From positions 682,001 through 746,000 of the forward strand of contig NZ_JAQNDM010000002.1 in NCBI RefSeq assembly GCF_028368975.1: DNA of 64,000 bases. Direction: 5' to 3'. The notes beneath the pieces were generated by a model, which saw nothing but the letters and a program-made list of their open reading frames with translations, ran no database searches and was not told the origin of the DNA. This document shows positions 55,514 to 63,436 of this stretch, in pieces. Numbering within the stretch: position 1 is the first letter of the stretch; every line of letters starts with the position of its first letter. The position numbers were made by a program, and so were the translations under genes. This DNA comes from Stigmatella ashevillena (GTDB lineage: Bacteria > Myxococcota > Myxococcia > Myxococcales > Myxococcaceae).

Positions 55514-57112
55514 TCAGTTGGCGCGCTGGATGCCCAGGTGCACGTGGTCGAAGTGCCCCTTGACCTTCCACAGCAGCTGCAGCGAGTACTTCTGCCCATC
55601 CACGTTGATGGTGTGCCGGTTGTACGTCCCGATGTTGCTCGCCGGGATGCCGTACTTCTTCGCGATGGCGCGGGCCAACTGGTCCCCGCGCTGGCCGGAG
55701 ACGCCGAAGTCGGTCGCGAACGCGTTCTTGTTGCCCGTGTAGTGATCCGAACCCGTGGTGGATCCCACGCGCTTCGTGTCCGCGAGGTTGCGCTTCTGGC
55801 TCGTCACCGGAATGCCCATGTCCCGCGCGATGGCCTTGGCCGCGTCGGCCACGCCCTCCGAGCCGCCCCAGCCCCGGCCCGCGTCAATGTTGCCGGGCCC
55901 CTGCGAGCGGGCCGCCTTCTCCATCGCCGCCAACGTCTTCGGCCCCACGGAGCCCGCGGCATCGCCGACGTCCAGGCGGTGCTCCTTCTGGAACTCGGCC
56001 ACGGCCTTCCGGGTGTTCGGCCCGAACTTGCCATCCGTCTCGACGCCCAGCAGCTTCTGCAAGTGTTTCACCGAGCCGCCCTCCATGCCCTGCTGGAGGT
56101 GCTCCTTGCCCGACTTCACGTCCGCCAGGGCGGGCGCGTCCTTCCACTTGCTCCCGCTCTCGAAGGAATCGCTCTGCCGCTTCGCCTGCTCCGCGCGGGT
56201 GGACAGTGCCTTCTCGATCGCCTGGTGCGTCTTCGGGCCCGTGATGCCGTCCACCTCCAGGTTGTGCTTGCTCTGGAAGCGCTTCACCGCCGCCTCGGTC
56301 TTCGGGCCGAAGACGCCGTCCTGCTTGCCCAGCTCGAAGCCCAGCTTCTCGAGCCGGCCCTGCAGCGTCTTCACCTCGGCCCCCTTGCTGCCCTCCTTGA
56401 GCACCGGGGAGTTCCCGCCGGACGGCTTCGCCGGCCCCGTTGTGCCGCCCGTGCCGCCCGTGCCGCCCGTGTTGCCGACGCTGCCGCCGAAGTGCGGGGC
56501 CAGTTCCTGCGCCCGCGCCCACACATCGGTGGAGTAGTCATCTCCCGTGGTGCCCTTGTCCATGCCCTTGAGGGTCTGGACGTTGCCCACTCCCGAGTTG
56601 TACGCGGCCACCGCGCCGCGCAGCTGCTGCTCGGGCGGCCAGTCCGGGTGCTTGGCCTTCACCTGGTTGTGGTACGACTTGAGGATGCCGGCCGCCTGAT
56701 CAATGTGCGCGGCGCTGGTCGGGCCACCCTTCGGGTTGTGGTAGCGCTTGTCGACCTGCATCAGCCCGAAGCCATTGCCGTGATCGCCGTAGCCCCGGCT
56801 GTCGAGCGCCGAGCCGCCGCGCGATTCGCGGCTGGCGATGGCGGCCAGCAGGGCGGGGGGCAGATCGTGCTTCTTGCCCGCGGCGGCGAACTCGCCCGCG
56901 TACTGCTTGATCTTGGGCAGGTCCGTGCGCGCCATCTTGCGCGAGGAGGCAACACCGGCGGGCAAGCCGTCCTGCCGCGCGGTGGCCGCCGAAGCGCCCG
57001 TGGGCTGATACTTCGAGAGGATGGCGTTCGGGTTCGAGGCGGCGCGGGTAGAGGTCGCCGTGGCCCGGGTCGCGTTCGTGTTCTGCGAGCGGGTGGCTGA
57101 AGCGGTCGTCAT
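55514..57112 (-). CDS. Goose-type lysozyme-peptidoglycan-binding-M15-like peptidase fusion
   Basis: A 532-residue protein without a recognisable signal peptide; the N-terminus is rich in Thr, Ser, Ala and Asn. Residues about 50-195 are a goose-type lysozyme/GH23 fold: LAAIASRESRGGSALDSRG with the catalytic Glu, GFGLMQVDKRYH and AAYNSGVGNVQ. Two peptidoglycan-binding modules follow (VKTLQGRLEKLGF, GVFGPKTEAAVKRFQ; VKHLQKLLGV, GKFGPNTRKAVAEFQ). The C-terminal about 115 residues look like an M15/Hedgehog-type zinc peptidase: GSDHYTGNKNAFATDFG and HFDHVHLGI. Both glycan and peptide cutting are thus predicted. GAAGGGAA precedes ATG 57112. Export would need a non-Sec route or lysis. Confidence 0.88.
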   Translation of the reverse strand: MTTASATRSQNTNATRATATSTRAASNPNAILSKYQPTGASAATARQDGLPAGVASSRKMARTDLPKIKQYAGEFAAAGKKHDLPPALLAAIASRESRGGSALDSRGYGDHGNGFGLMQVDKRYHNPKGGPTSAAHIDQAAGILKSYHNQVKAKHPDWPPEQQLRGAVAAYNSGVGNVQTLKGMDKGTTGDDYSTDVWARAQELAPHFGGSVGNTGGTGGTGGTTGPAKPSGGNSPVLKEGSKGAEVKTLQGRLEKLGFELGKQDGVFGPKTEAAVKRFQSKHNLEVDGITGPKTHQAIEKALSTRAEQAKRQSDSFESGSKWKDAPALADVKSGKEHLQQGMEGGSVKHLQKLLGVETDGKFGPNTRKAVAEFQKEHRLDVGDAAGSVGPKTLAAMEKAARSQGPGNIDAGRGWGGSEGVADAAKAIARDMGIPVTSQKRNLADTKRVGSTTGSDHYTGNKNAFATDFGVSGQRGDQLARAIAKKYGIPASNIGTYNRHTINVDGQKYSLQLLWKVKGHFDHVHLGIQRAN

Positions 57113-57309
57113 GCGGGGGTTCCCTTCGGGGGCTCCGCGGGCACTCAAGGCATGAGAACCCGCAGGTTCATTTCTCAATTATCGAAAGGAGCCCTGGGAA
57201 AGTTGCGAGCCCGTCCATCACGGAGAGCTGCTGCATCATTTTCCTTCTCGTCGGCTCACTCACGTTGAGAAGGCCCTGATCGGCCCCACGTCAAGGACAA
57301 GTCTTACCC

Positions 57310-59619
57310 ATGCACCCGCGTCTCTGCTCACTCGCCGCCCTGCTGCTGCTCTGCCTCGCAGCCTGCACCTCTCAACCCCCTCAGCCCACCGGCTCCGTCC
57401 AGTTCGCTGCCTCGACCCAGCAGGCCCTCTCCGCCAGTGACATCACCCGCGTCAAGGTGACCGTTTCTGCCGCAGAGATGTCTTCCCTCGTGGTCGAACT
57501 CGCGAAATCCAACGGCGCCTGGGGCGGACTCATTGGCAACATCCCCACAGGCGCCCACCGAGCCTTCCTCGCCGAGGCCTTCGACGCCTCCGGCACCAAA
57601 CGCTTCCAGGGCCAGACTTCTGGCGTCACCCTCACCGCCAACCAGACCACTGCTGTCGCCATCACGCTCCAGGAGCTGGCCCCGCCGCCTCCCTATGCCA
57701 ATGAAGTGCCCGTCATTGACTCCCTCGTGGCCTCTCCCACCTCCGTCCAGACCGGCGGCTCGATCTCCCTGAGCGCCACGGTTCATGATCCCAACGCGGG
57801 TGACACCCTCTCCCTGGCGTGGACCGCCTCGGGCGGCACTTTCTCTGCGTCCTCTGCTGCGACCACCTCGTGGACGGCACCTGCCTCTGTCGGCTTCCAG
57901 CACCTCACCTTCACCGTGACCGACGCTCAGGGCTCGGCCGTCTCCGTCTCCCTCACCGTCAACGTCGTCTCGGGGGCCTCCTCCGGTCACGCGGCCCTCA
58001 ACCTCTCCTTCAACCTCTTCCCCGTCGTCTCCAGGGTCTCGGCCTCTCTCAACCGTCTGGACGCGGGGCAATCCACTTCGGTCTCCGCCACCGCTTCCGA
58101 CGCGGATGGCGACACCCTCCTCTACCAGTGGACCGCCACCTGCCCCGGCACCTGGACCCATGCCACCTCCAGCGCCGCCTCCTTCGTCCCTTCCTCCGTT
58201 CCCTCCGGCGCCTGTAACAACTGTCAGCTCACCGTCACGGTTCAAGACGGTCGCGGAGGACAGACCACCGGCTCTCTCAACCTCTGCATCGCCTCGGTCT
58301 CCACCACGCACTTCCCACCCTCTTTCTCCAACTTCTACCAGTCGGCCACCTCCATCTCCCCAGGCCAAACGGTGGCCTTTGACGTCACCGCCCTGGATCC
58401 CCAGTCCAGCTCCCTGACGTTTGCTTGGACTTCCAATGCCGGCTCGCTGGCCACGGCGCAGGACACCGCCCAGACCAGCCGCGTCGTGTGGACGGCCCCC
58501 TCGTGCACGGAGACAGGGGACACTCCCACCGTCACCGCGACTGTCACCAATGCCTATGGCCTCTCAGCCTCGAAGGCCTTCTCCCTCTCCGGCCTGCCAA
58601 CGTGCGTCCGTTGGTCGTCCGCGGGCTTCATGGCCGAGGCCCGCCACGTCCACACCGCCACCCTGCTCCCCTCTGGAAAGGTGCTCATCGCAGGCGGCTA
58701 CATCCCTGCTGGCTCCCGCTACATCGCCTCCGCGGAGTTGTACGATCCGGCCACCCACTCCTGGTCCTCAACCGCCCCCATGCCCGTGGAGCGCGGCTAC
58801 CACACCGCCACCCTGCTCCCCTCCGGAAAGGTGCTCATCGTGGGTGGCCAAAATGGGATTTTTCCTCTCGCCACCGCGGTGGTGTACGACCCGGCGACCC
58901 ACTCCTGGTCCTCGGCCGCCCCCATGCTCTCGGCCCGCGCCTCCTACACCGCCACCCTGCTCCCCTCCGGCAAGGTGCTCGTCGCGGGGGGCTACCACCG
59001 CACTGCTGGCGCCCTTGCCTCCGCGGAGCTGTACGATCCGGCCACCAACTCCTGGTCCTCGGCCGCCCCCATGGCTTCGACACGCCACCTCCACACCGCC
59101 ACCCTGCTCCCCTCGGGAAAGGTGCTCGTCGCGGGGGCTGGCGTCGAGGGCAGCGCCCTCGCCACCGCAGAGCTGTACGACCCGGCCACTGACACCTGGT
59201 CCTCGGCCGGCTCCCTGTCCACGAGACGCGACCTCCACACCGCCACCCTGCTCCCCTCCGGCAAGGTGCTCATCGCGGGGGGCCCCTATGCCAACACTGT
59301 TGCCTCCGCGGAGCTGTACGATCCGGCCACCAATTCCTGGTCCTCAGGCGGCACCCTGATCACGAGACGCAGCGGCTACCACACCGCCACCTTGCTCCCC
59401 TCCGGCAAGGTGCTGCTCGTCGCGGGAACCAGCGTCGAGGGCGGCGCCCTCGCCACCGCAGAGCTGTACGATCCAGCTACCAACGCCTGGTCCTCGGCGG
59501 GCGCCATGGCCTCGGCCCGCGTCGCCCACACCGCCACCTGGCTCAACTCCGGCAAGGTGCTCTTCACGGGAGGCTTGGATCGGACCAATCTCTCCTCCGC
59601 AGAGCTCTACACGCCCTGA
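57310..59619 (+). CDS. Kelch-repeat lipoprotein with Ig-like domains
   Basis: A 769-residue lipoprotein; the lipobox ends at the Cys of LLLCLAAC. A small N-terminal beta domain (about 25-125) is followed by two to three Ig/PKD-like domains (about 135-430; for example VSATASDADGDTLLYQW). Residues about 435-769 are seven Kelch-type units sharing HTATLLPSGKVLIAGG and AELYDPATNSWSSA, enough for a closed beta-propeller. Such proteins are multi-copy in Cystobacterineae. The function is unknown; surface binding is likely. Confidence 0.9.
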   Translation: MHPRLCSLAALLLLCLAACTSQPPQPTGSVQFAASTQQALSASDITRVKVTVSAAEMSSLVVELAKSNGAWGGLIGNIPTGAHRAFLAEAFDASGTKRFQGQTSGVTLTANQTTAVAITLQELAPPPPYANEVPVIDSLVASPTSVQTGGSISLSATVHDPNAGDTLSLAWTASGGTFSASSAATTSWTAPASVGFQHLTFTVTDAQGSAVSVSLTVNVVSGASSGHAALNLSFNLFPVVSRVSASLNRLDAGQSTSVSATASDADGDTLLYQWTATCPGTWTHATSSAASFVPSSVPSGACNNCQLTVTVQDGRGGQTTGSLNLCIASVSTTHFPPSFSNFYQSATSISPGQTVAFDVTALDPQSSSLTFAWTSNAGSLATAQDTAQTSRVVWTAPSCTETGDTPTVTATVTNAYGLSASKAFSLSGLPTCVRWSSAGFMAEARHVHTATLLPSGKVLIAGGYIPAGSRYIASAELYDPATHSWSSTAPMPVERGYHTATLLPSGKVLIVGGQNGIFPLATAVVYDPATHSWSSAAPMLSARASYTATLLPSGKVLVAGGYHRTAGALASAELYDPATNSWSSAAPMASTRHLHTATLLPSGKVLVAGAGVEGSALATAELYDPATDTWSSAGSLSTRRDLHTATLLPSGKVLIAGGPYANTVASAELYDPATNSWSSGGTLITRRSGYHTATLLPSGKVLLVAGTSVEGGALATAELYDPATNAWSSAGAMASARVAHTATWLNSGKVLFTGGLDRTNLSSAELYTP
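58640..59600. repeat. Kelch coding repeats, period about 150 bases
   Basis: Seven units contain near-identical runs such as CACCGCCACCCTGCTCCCCT and GAGCTGTACGATCCGGCCAC. The nucleotide identity between units is higher than needed for the protein, consistent with recent duplication or gene conversion. Confidence 0.85.
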
Positions 59620-59647
59620 GCGCACTGCCGCCCCGTCGCTGAGGCTG

Positions 59648-60892
59648 TCACACCACGGGCTGGCGCCAAGCGCGAGACACGTGCGCCTGGCCTTCCTGGC
59701 AGAAGCGCCGCACCAGCTCTTCTCGCCCACGCTTCCCGTGCTCCAGCAAGTACGCAAGCTCTACGGGCATCAGCACCTTCACCGTGACCAGCCGCACCTC
59801 TCCGGCTGGCATGGTGAAGCAGCCTGGCAGCGTGCTCGACTCCATTCCCAGCAACACTCCCACCCTGCCCTCCTTCGTCAAGAGCGGCTCGGGCATTCCC
59901 TGGCCAGAGACCTCCATGGACAGGAAGCCTGCCTTCACCTTCTCGCGCACGCCCTCGTGTTCCGCGATTTCATTCCCCACCCGCTCCAGGATTTGCAGGG
60001 GCCAGCTCTTCTCGACATCCCCGAGGGGCTCGTTCGTCTCCAGGGCCAATTCCAGGCCAAAGCCTACGGACGGCTCCACTCGGTCCACGAAGAAGTCTGA
60101 CAACCCGTCCGTCACCAACAGGATGCGACCCTCCGGGCGATGAATGACGCGCCAGACCTGGCGCCGGGCCGGCCATCCACCCCCGACGACGATGGGAATG
60201 ATGGCTTCCTCGTCCAACGTCCCCAGGGTGCGCCAGAAGGCTTCGCGGGCCACGTCCGTCTCATCCCGAAGCGCCAGGAGCTTCCGGTTGCGTTCGCGCT
60301 CCTGCGGACTGATGGCGCTTGGGCCGGTGACCTCTTTGAACTGGCAGCCCGTGACGCCTGCGCGCTCTAGTGCATCCTTGATGTCCTCGGACACGATGAG
60401 CGCCACCGTCCACCCCCAGGTCCGGAAGATCTTTGCGTCGCCCACCTTTGTCGGGTCGATTCGCATGCCGTAGACAGCGCGGTACTTCCCGACCTTGTCC
60501 GGTCGGTCATCCTCCGGCTTCCAGTACCGCACCTCCTCCGAGGCGTTGTCGTCGATGCACCGGATGAGCCGAGTAGCGACGAGGATACAGTACGGCTCAA
60601 TCAGCCCGTCGACGTCGACCGGTATGACCTGCACGTCGTCAGGCGCCAACTCCGCGAAGATGCTCGCAACTCTCTTATGAACGACGGGGGCGCCACCAAC
60701 GTCCGTCAGCGTGAAATCGAGAGAACTCCCGGGATGATAAATGGGGATCTTGAGTCGCTCTTCAATCGCGACGGGGCATCCAGCCTTGAACTGCCAGGGG
60801 TCATCCACCTCTTGGCCCTGTGAATCCGTGGGGTCTCCCAGCAGCCATCGCCCCTGGCGACTCATGTCATCGGAGAGTTTGAAGTATCGCAT
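59648..60892 (-). CDS. Composite immunity protein: Imm11-like N-terminus, SUFU-like C-terminus
   Basis: A 414-residue cytoplasmic-type protein directly downstream of the nuclease toxin (21-base gap, same strand). Residues 1-200 resemble the Imm11/DUF1629 family: MRYFKLSDDMSRQGRWLLGD, DFTLTDVGGAPVVHKR, then PYCILVATRLIRCIDD and YRAVYGMRIDPTKVGDAKIF. Residues about 205-414 resemble suppressor-of-fused (SUFU) immunity domains: WRVIHRPEGRILLVTDGLSD, GFGLELALETNEP, LLTKEGRVGVLLGME, MPAGEVRLVTVKVLMPVELA. Both families are known as polymorphic-toxin immunity proteins. It probably neutralises the adjacent toxin. ATG 60892 is chosen because AGGAAGA lies upstream; a TTG at 60898 also exists. Family calls are from memory of motifs. 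Confidence 0.75.
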   Translation of the reverse strand: MRYFKLSDDMSRQGRWLLGDPTDSQGQEVDDPWQFKAGCPVAIEERLKIPIYHPGSSLDFTLTDVGGAPVVHKRVASIFAELAPDDVQVIPVDVDGLIEPYCILVATRLIRCIDDNASEEVRYWKPEDDRPDKVGKYRAVYGMRIDPTKVGDAKIFRTWGWTVALIVSEDIKDALERAGVTGCQFKEVTGPSAISPQERERNRKLLALRDETDVAREAFWRTLGTLDEEAIIPIVVGGGWPARRQVWRVIHRPEGRILLVTDGLSDFFVDRVEPSVGFGLELALETNEPLGDVEKSWPLQILERVGNEIAEHEGVREKVKAGFLSMEVSGQGMPEPLLTKEGRVGVLLGMESSTLPGCFTMPAGEVRLVTVKVLMPVELAYLLEHGKRGREELVRRFCQEGQAHVSRAWRQPVV

Positions 60893-60913
60893 CGTCAAAA
60901 GTCTTCCTGTGCG

Positions 60914-62275
60914 TCAGTTCCGGGTGACCAGGGCATTGAGCCGAGAACCCGGTTGGGTGATCTCTCTGGCCAGGACATGCAGTTCTCCAACGAGCGCCTC
61001 TCGGCATTGCTGGATGCTCCGGCAGCCCCCCATTGCATCCTCCAGCCGCTCGTAAATCTGTTCATGATACTTCTGCGGGTGCGGCCCTTTGTGGCCCGGC
61101 ACACGAACCTTGTTGGCCGCATCATCGAGCGACATTCCGGCCCGGTCGAAGAACTTCTGGAACCTGGGTGACCACGGGCCACCGCTGCTGGTGGAGTCCC
61201 ACCATTTGTTCGTGGCGATGTGGTGCTCGTGCCCCTCAGGCTCCACCGGTCCCGACACAGCGGCGCTCGTATCCCGAGCCGTCATGGCCACTGCTCCTGG
61301 AGCCAGCGCGATGGTCACCACACCATCCGTGGACACCGCCACGGCCTCCACCTGCCCCGCCGCCGCCAGCCGGAAACCGCCCTGCCCCGCGCCCACCAGC
61401 GAGGCCTGCGCGGAACCGGGCAGCGAGGGAATCCGCGCAGCCAGCGTCTGTGCCGTGCTGCCCAGTGCCGCCGTCGCGAGCATGACGAACGCACGCGCGG
61501 CGTTCTTTCCCATCACTTCCCCGTACCTCTCTCCCGCATCCCGTATCTCATCGAAGGTGGCCGCCCCCTCTACCTCCTTCGCCAACACCCTCCAGCCCTG
61601 CACGAGGCTCCACACCGTGTCCCACCCCAGGTAGGCGATGAGCGCCACCGTCAGCGTCGCGGCGATTCCCTTCGACAGCACCGGGTCGGGCACCAGCCAC
61701 AAGGCGAAGTAGACGGCCCCCGTCGTGGCGAGCATCGTCACCATCGCCTCCTTGTCCGTCAGTCCCTCCAAGGCTTCGGCCGTCTCATCCCAGACCGAAT
61801 CCAAGGCCAAGCGAAACGCCAAGGTACGCTTGCCCTCCTCGTCCAGCGTGACGCTCTCCTCCAGCAGATGCAGGCAGTCTCGGGACATCCTCTGGCGCTG
61901 GCACCAGCCTCCGTAGGCGCTCGCCAACTCCGTTTCCGCGTCCGGCACCTCAGTCACGAGCAAACGGCCTCTCTGCGGATTCTTGACGGAGACCAGTCCC
62001 AGACGCCCACGCACATGAGAGGACGCGCGAAGGGGGCCCAGGTTGAGCAGCCGCAGCGCCGCTTCCCTTGGCCGCGAGGAGCGAGGCGCAGTGCGCGCCA
62101 TCTTCTGGACCGCCTCCTGGAACTCGCCGGAGCCCAGCCTGACCGGCTCCGCATCCGTGCGTGGCGTGTAGACGAGAGGGCGCCCCTCGCCCGTGTCCAA
62201 GCGCACCACCCTTGAGGTGGCACAGCCTGTTCCCATCAAGACCCACAACACGACGGTTCCCCAGTGCAGCGTCAT
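60914..62275 (-). CDS. SitA-like polymorphic toxin lipoprotein with AHH-type nuclease domain
   Basis: A 453-residue protein. A lipobox ends at Cys18 (VLWVLMGTGC). Residues about 20-340 form an escort region with hydrophobic stretches near the middle (TGAVYFALWLVPD, AATLTVALIAYLGW, AARAFVMLATAALG). Residues about 349-453 form an HNH/Endo VII-fold nuclease of the AHH group: HEHHIATNKWW, then FFDRAGMSLDDAANKV and GHKGPHPQKYHEQIYERL. Lipoprotein plus variable toxic C-terminus plus immunity gene is the layout of Myxococcus SitA toxins passed between kin by outer-membrane exchange. GGGGAG precedes ATG 62275. The nearest gene upstream is a tRNA on the other strand. DNase activity and transfer are inferred. 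Confidence 0.8.
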   Translation of the reverse strand: MTLHWGTVVLWVLMGTGCATSRVVRLDTGEGRPLVYTPRTDAEPVRLGSGEFQEAVQKMARTAPRSSRPREAALRLLNLGPLRASSHVRGRLGLVSVKNPQRGRLLVTEVPDAETELASAYGGWCQRQRMSRDCLHLLEESVTLDEEGKRTLAFRLALDSVWDETAEALEGLTDKEAMVTMLATTGAVYFALWLVPDPVLSKGIAATLTVALIAYLGWDTVWSLVQGWRVLAKEVEGAATFDEIRDAGERYGEVMGKNAARAFVMLATAALGSTAQTLAARIPSLPGSAQASLVGAGQGGFRLAAAGQVEAVAVSTDGVVTIALAPGAVAMTARDTSAAVSGPVEPEGHEHHIATNKWWDSTSSGGPWSPRFQKFFDRAGMSLDDAANKVRVPGHKGPHPQKYHEQIYERLEDAMGGCRSIQQCREALVGELHVLAREITQPGSRLNALVTRN

Positions 62276-62361
62276 GCGCTTCTCCCCGTCATCACCCGGT
62301 TCACGTCCGCGCCATGCGCCACAGCTTGACCAGGCCCCGTTCGGCACCCGCATCCTTCTCG

Positions 62362-62390
62362 TTGCCCACGGAAAAGCATGTGGTATAGAG
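62362..62390 (+). promoter_or_regulatory. Possible promoter of the tRNA gene
   Basis: TTGCCC (62362-62367) and TATAGA (62384-62389) are 16 bases apart, about 107 bases before the tRNA. This is a motif-only call with a rather long leader. Confidence 0.3.
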
Positions 62391-62496
62391 CCGCCTCGGA
62401 ACTCTGCTTTTCGAGGTCACTCCCGTTGCGTCACAGCGGGCGGAGCCGTAGGAAGCGCTGGAAGTTCCGCAGTAAAAGCAGTAGGTTACACATCAT

Positions 62497-62570
62497 GGCC
62501 AGGTAGCTCACCTGGTTAGAGCGGCGGTCTCATAATCCGCAGGTAGTCGGTTCAAGTCCGACCCTGGCCA
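62497..62570 (+). tRNA. tRNA with CAU anticodon (Met, or Ile2)
   Basis: A 74-base cloverleaf. The acceptor stem GGCCAGG pairs with CCTGGCC, the D arm is GCTC/GAGC, the anticodon loop CTCATAA has CAT at 62531-62533, and the T arm GTCGG-TTCAAGT-CCGAC is perfect. The discriminator is A and no CCA is encoded. The anticodon stem GCGGT/TCCGC has a T-T mismatch next to the loop. CAU can be elongator Met or lysidine-modified Ile2; the sequence alone does not settle it, Met being the default. A strong terminator follows directly. Confidence 0.92.
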
Positions 62571-62573
62571 CAG

Positions 62574-62613
62574 GCCCCGTCCCCAGGTTCTCCCGGGGAC
62601 GGGGCTTTTTTTT
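62574..62613 (+). terminator. Intrinsic terminator of the tRNA gene
   Basis: GCCCCGTCCCC (62574-62584) and GGGGACGGGGC (62595-62605) form a perfect 11-bp stem with a 10-base loop, followed by eight T residues (62606-62613). It starts three bases after the tRNA. Confidence 0.9.
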
Positions 62614-62683
62614 CGCCCAGGTGCACCCTCCCCGGGCCGTGTCCATCTTGCCCCGCGAATCCGGCCGTCTTGGAGGGACATGC

Positions 62684-63013
62684 ATGCCCACGCCGTTGCC
62701 GCCGCAGACCACGCCTCCCGTCAAGGAGCCCGATCCCCAGACGCCCCGACGCGAGCCTCCGCCAGGGCCTTCTCCGGAGAAGGATCCGCCCTCGCGCACC
62801 CCTCCCAAGGAAGACCCGCCTCCTCCGGCGCCCGAGCCTGGAAAGCCCACTCCCGAGATAGAGGATCCTCCCGCACCGGGTCAGCCGCCCCGGACACCGG
62901 GCATCATCGCTCGTGCTCCGCGTGGTGGTTTTTTTGACGGAACGCCCCGTCGGCCTCCTAATGCCGCCCACAGGCCAGTAGCGGCCTGTAGCAGCTCGCC
63001 AGGAGGTTCCTGA
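62684..63013 (+). CDS. Small proline-rich protein
   Basis: A 109-residue protein made largely of Pro, Glu, Thr and Lys over residues 1-70 (PTPLPPQTTPPVKEPDPQ, then PPPPAPEPGKPTPEIEDPP). A Gly/Arg/Ala-rich tail follows (IIARAPRGGFFDGTPRRPPN). It should be unstructured. There is no signal peptide and I know no function. GGAGGG lies about 7 bases before ATG 62684, which supports translation. Its stop overlaps the next start as TGATG, so it is the first gene of a three-gene micro-operon. Confidence 0.65.
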   Translation: MPTPLPPQTTPPVKEPDPQTPRREPPPGPSPEKDPPSRTPPKEDPPPPAPEPGKPTPEIEDPPAPGQPPRTPGIIARAPRGGFFDGTPRRPPNAAHRPVAACSSSPGGS

Positions 63014-63252
63014 TGCAGGATGGCAACGTCAGCTCACTGAGCGCCGACGCCCCGTCGGCCCCCGCCGACGCAGGTGAAGTCCGCTCCGCCCCAGAGGTCG
63101 AGGTCGTCTCCACCCACGTCCTTGTCGCCGAGGAGCAGGTTCAGAAACTCCGCGAGCTGTCCCGGCGCACCCGCATTGCCCAGAGCGAGTACCTCCGCGA
63201 GGCCGTCGAGGATCTGCTCGCCAAGTACGGCCGGGGTGGAGGACAAACCTGA
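63013..63252 (+). CDS. Ribbon-helix-helix protein
   Basis: A 79-residue protein. Residues about 28-79 (VEVVSTHVLVAEEQVQKL, then RELSRRTRIAQSEYLREAVEDLL) have the strand-helix-helix pattern of CopG/Arc regulators. The N-terminal about 27 residues are Ala/Ser/Pro-rich. The start and stop each overlap a neighbour by one base (TGATG), so translation of the three genes is coupled. It may autoregulate the operon (inference). No toxin partner of the usual RHH toxin-antitoxin types is adjacent. Confidence 0.8.
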   Translation: MQDGNVSSLSADAPSAPADAGEVRSAPEVEVVSTHVLVAEEQVQKLRELSRRTRIAQSEYLREAVEDLLAKYGRGGGQT

Positions 63253-63419
63253 TGCACGCCACCGCCGCGGCCAAGGCCGCCACGCGCACCCGCGAGGTGC
63301 TCCCCAACCCGCTCGCCCGGGAGCTGGAAGGCCTGCTCGGCCCTCACGCCCGGTACCCTTCGGGACGGCCGCCATCCATCAAGGACGCGATCATCCGCTG
63401 GCTCAACGAGGAGCTGTAG
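63252..63419 (+). CDS. 55-residue protein of the micro-operon
   Basis: A 55-residue basic protein beginning MHATAAAKAATRTREVLPNP and ending SIKDAIIRWLNEEL. ATG 63252 overlaps the RHH stop as TGATG and the stop is TAG at 63417-63419. Codon use is GC-rich at third positions like its neighbours. The C-terminal half reads as a helix that could pack against or dimerise with a small regulator. No family is recognised. Confidence 0.65.
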   Translation: MHATAAAKAATRTREVLPNPLARELEGLLGPHARYPSGRPPSIKDAIIRWLNEEL

Positions 63420-63436
63420 TCCGCTCCCCGCCCCGC

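Noticed and set aside
58640-59600. Regular repeats considered as a CRISPR array
   Set aside because: The repeats lie inside an open frame, the period is about 150 bases, and they encode Kelch units; no cas genes are present.
59648-62613. Integrated element with att repeats at the tRNA
   Set aside because: No integrase gene and no second copy of the tRNA 3' end was seen in the window; kept only as a hypothesis for comparison with relatives.
63013-63419. Classical RHH antitoxin with RelE/ParE, Doc or PIN toxin
   Set aside because: The 55-residue partner is too short and lacks the motifs of these toxins, so only a generic call is made.
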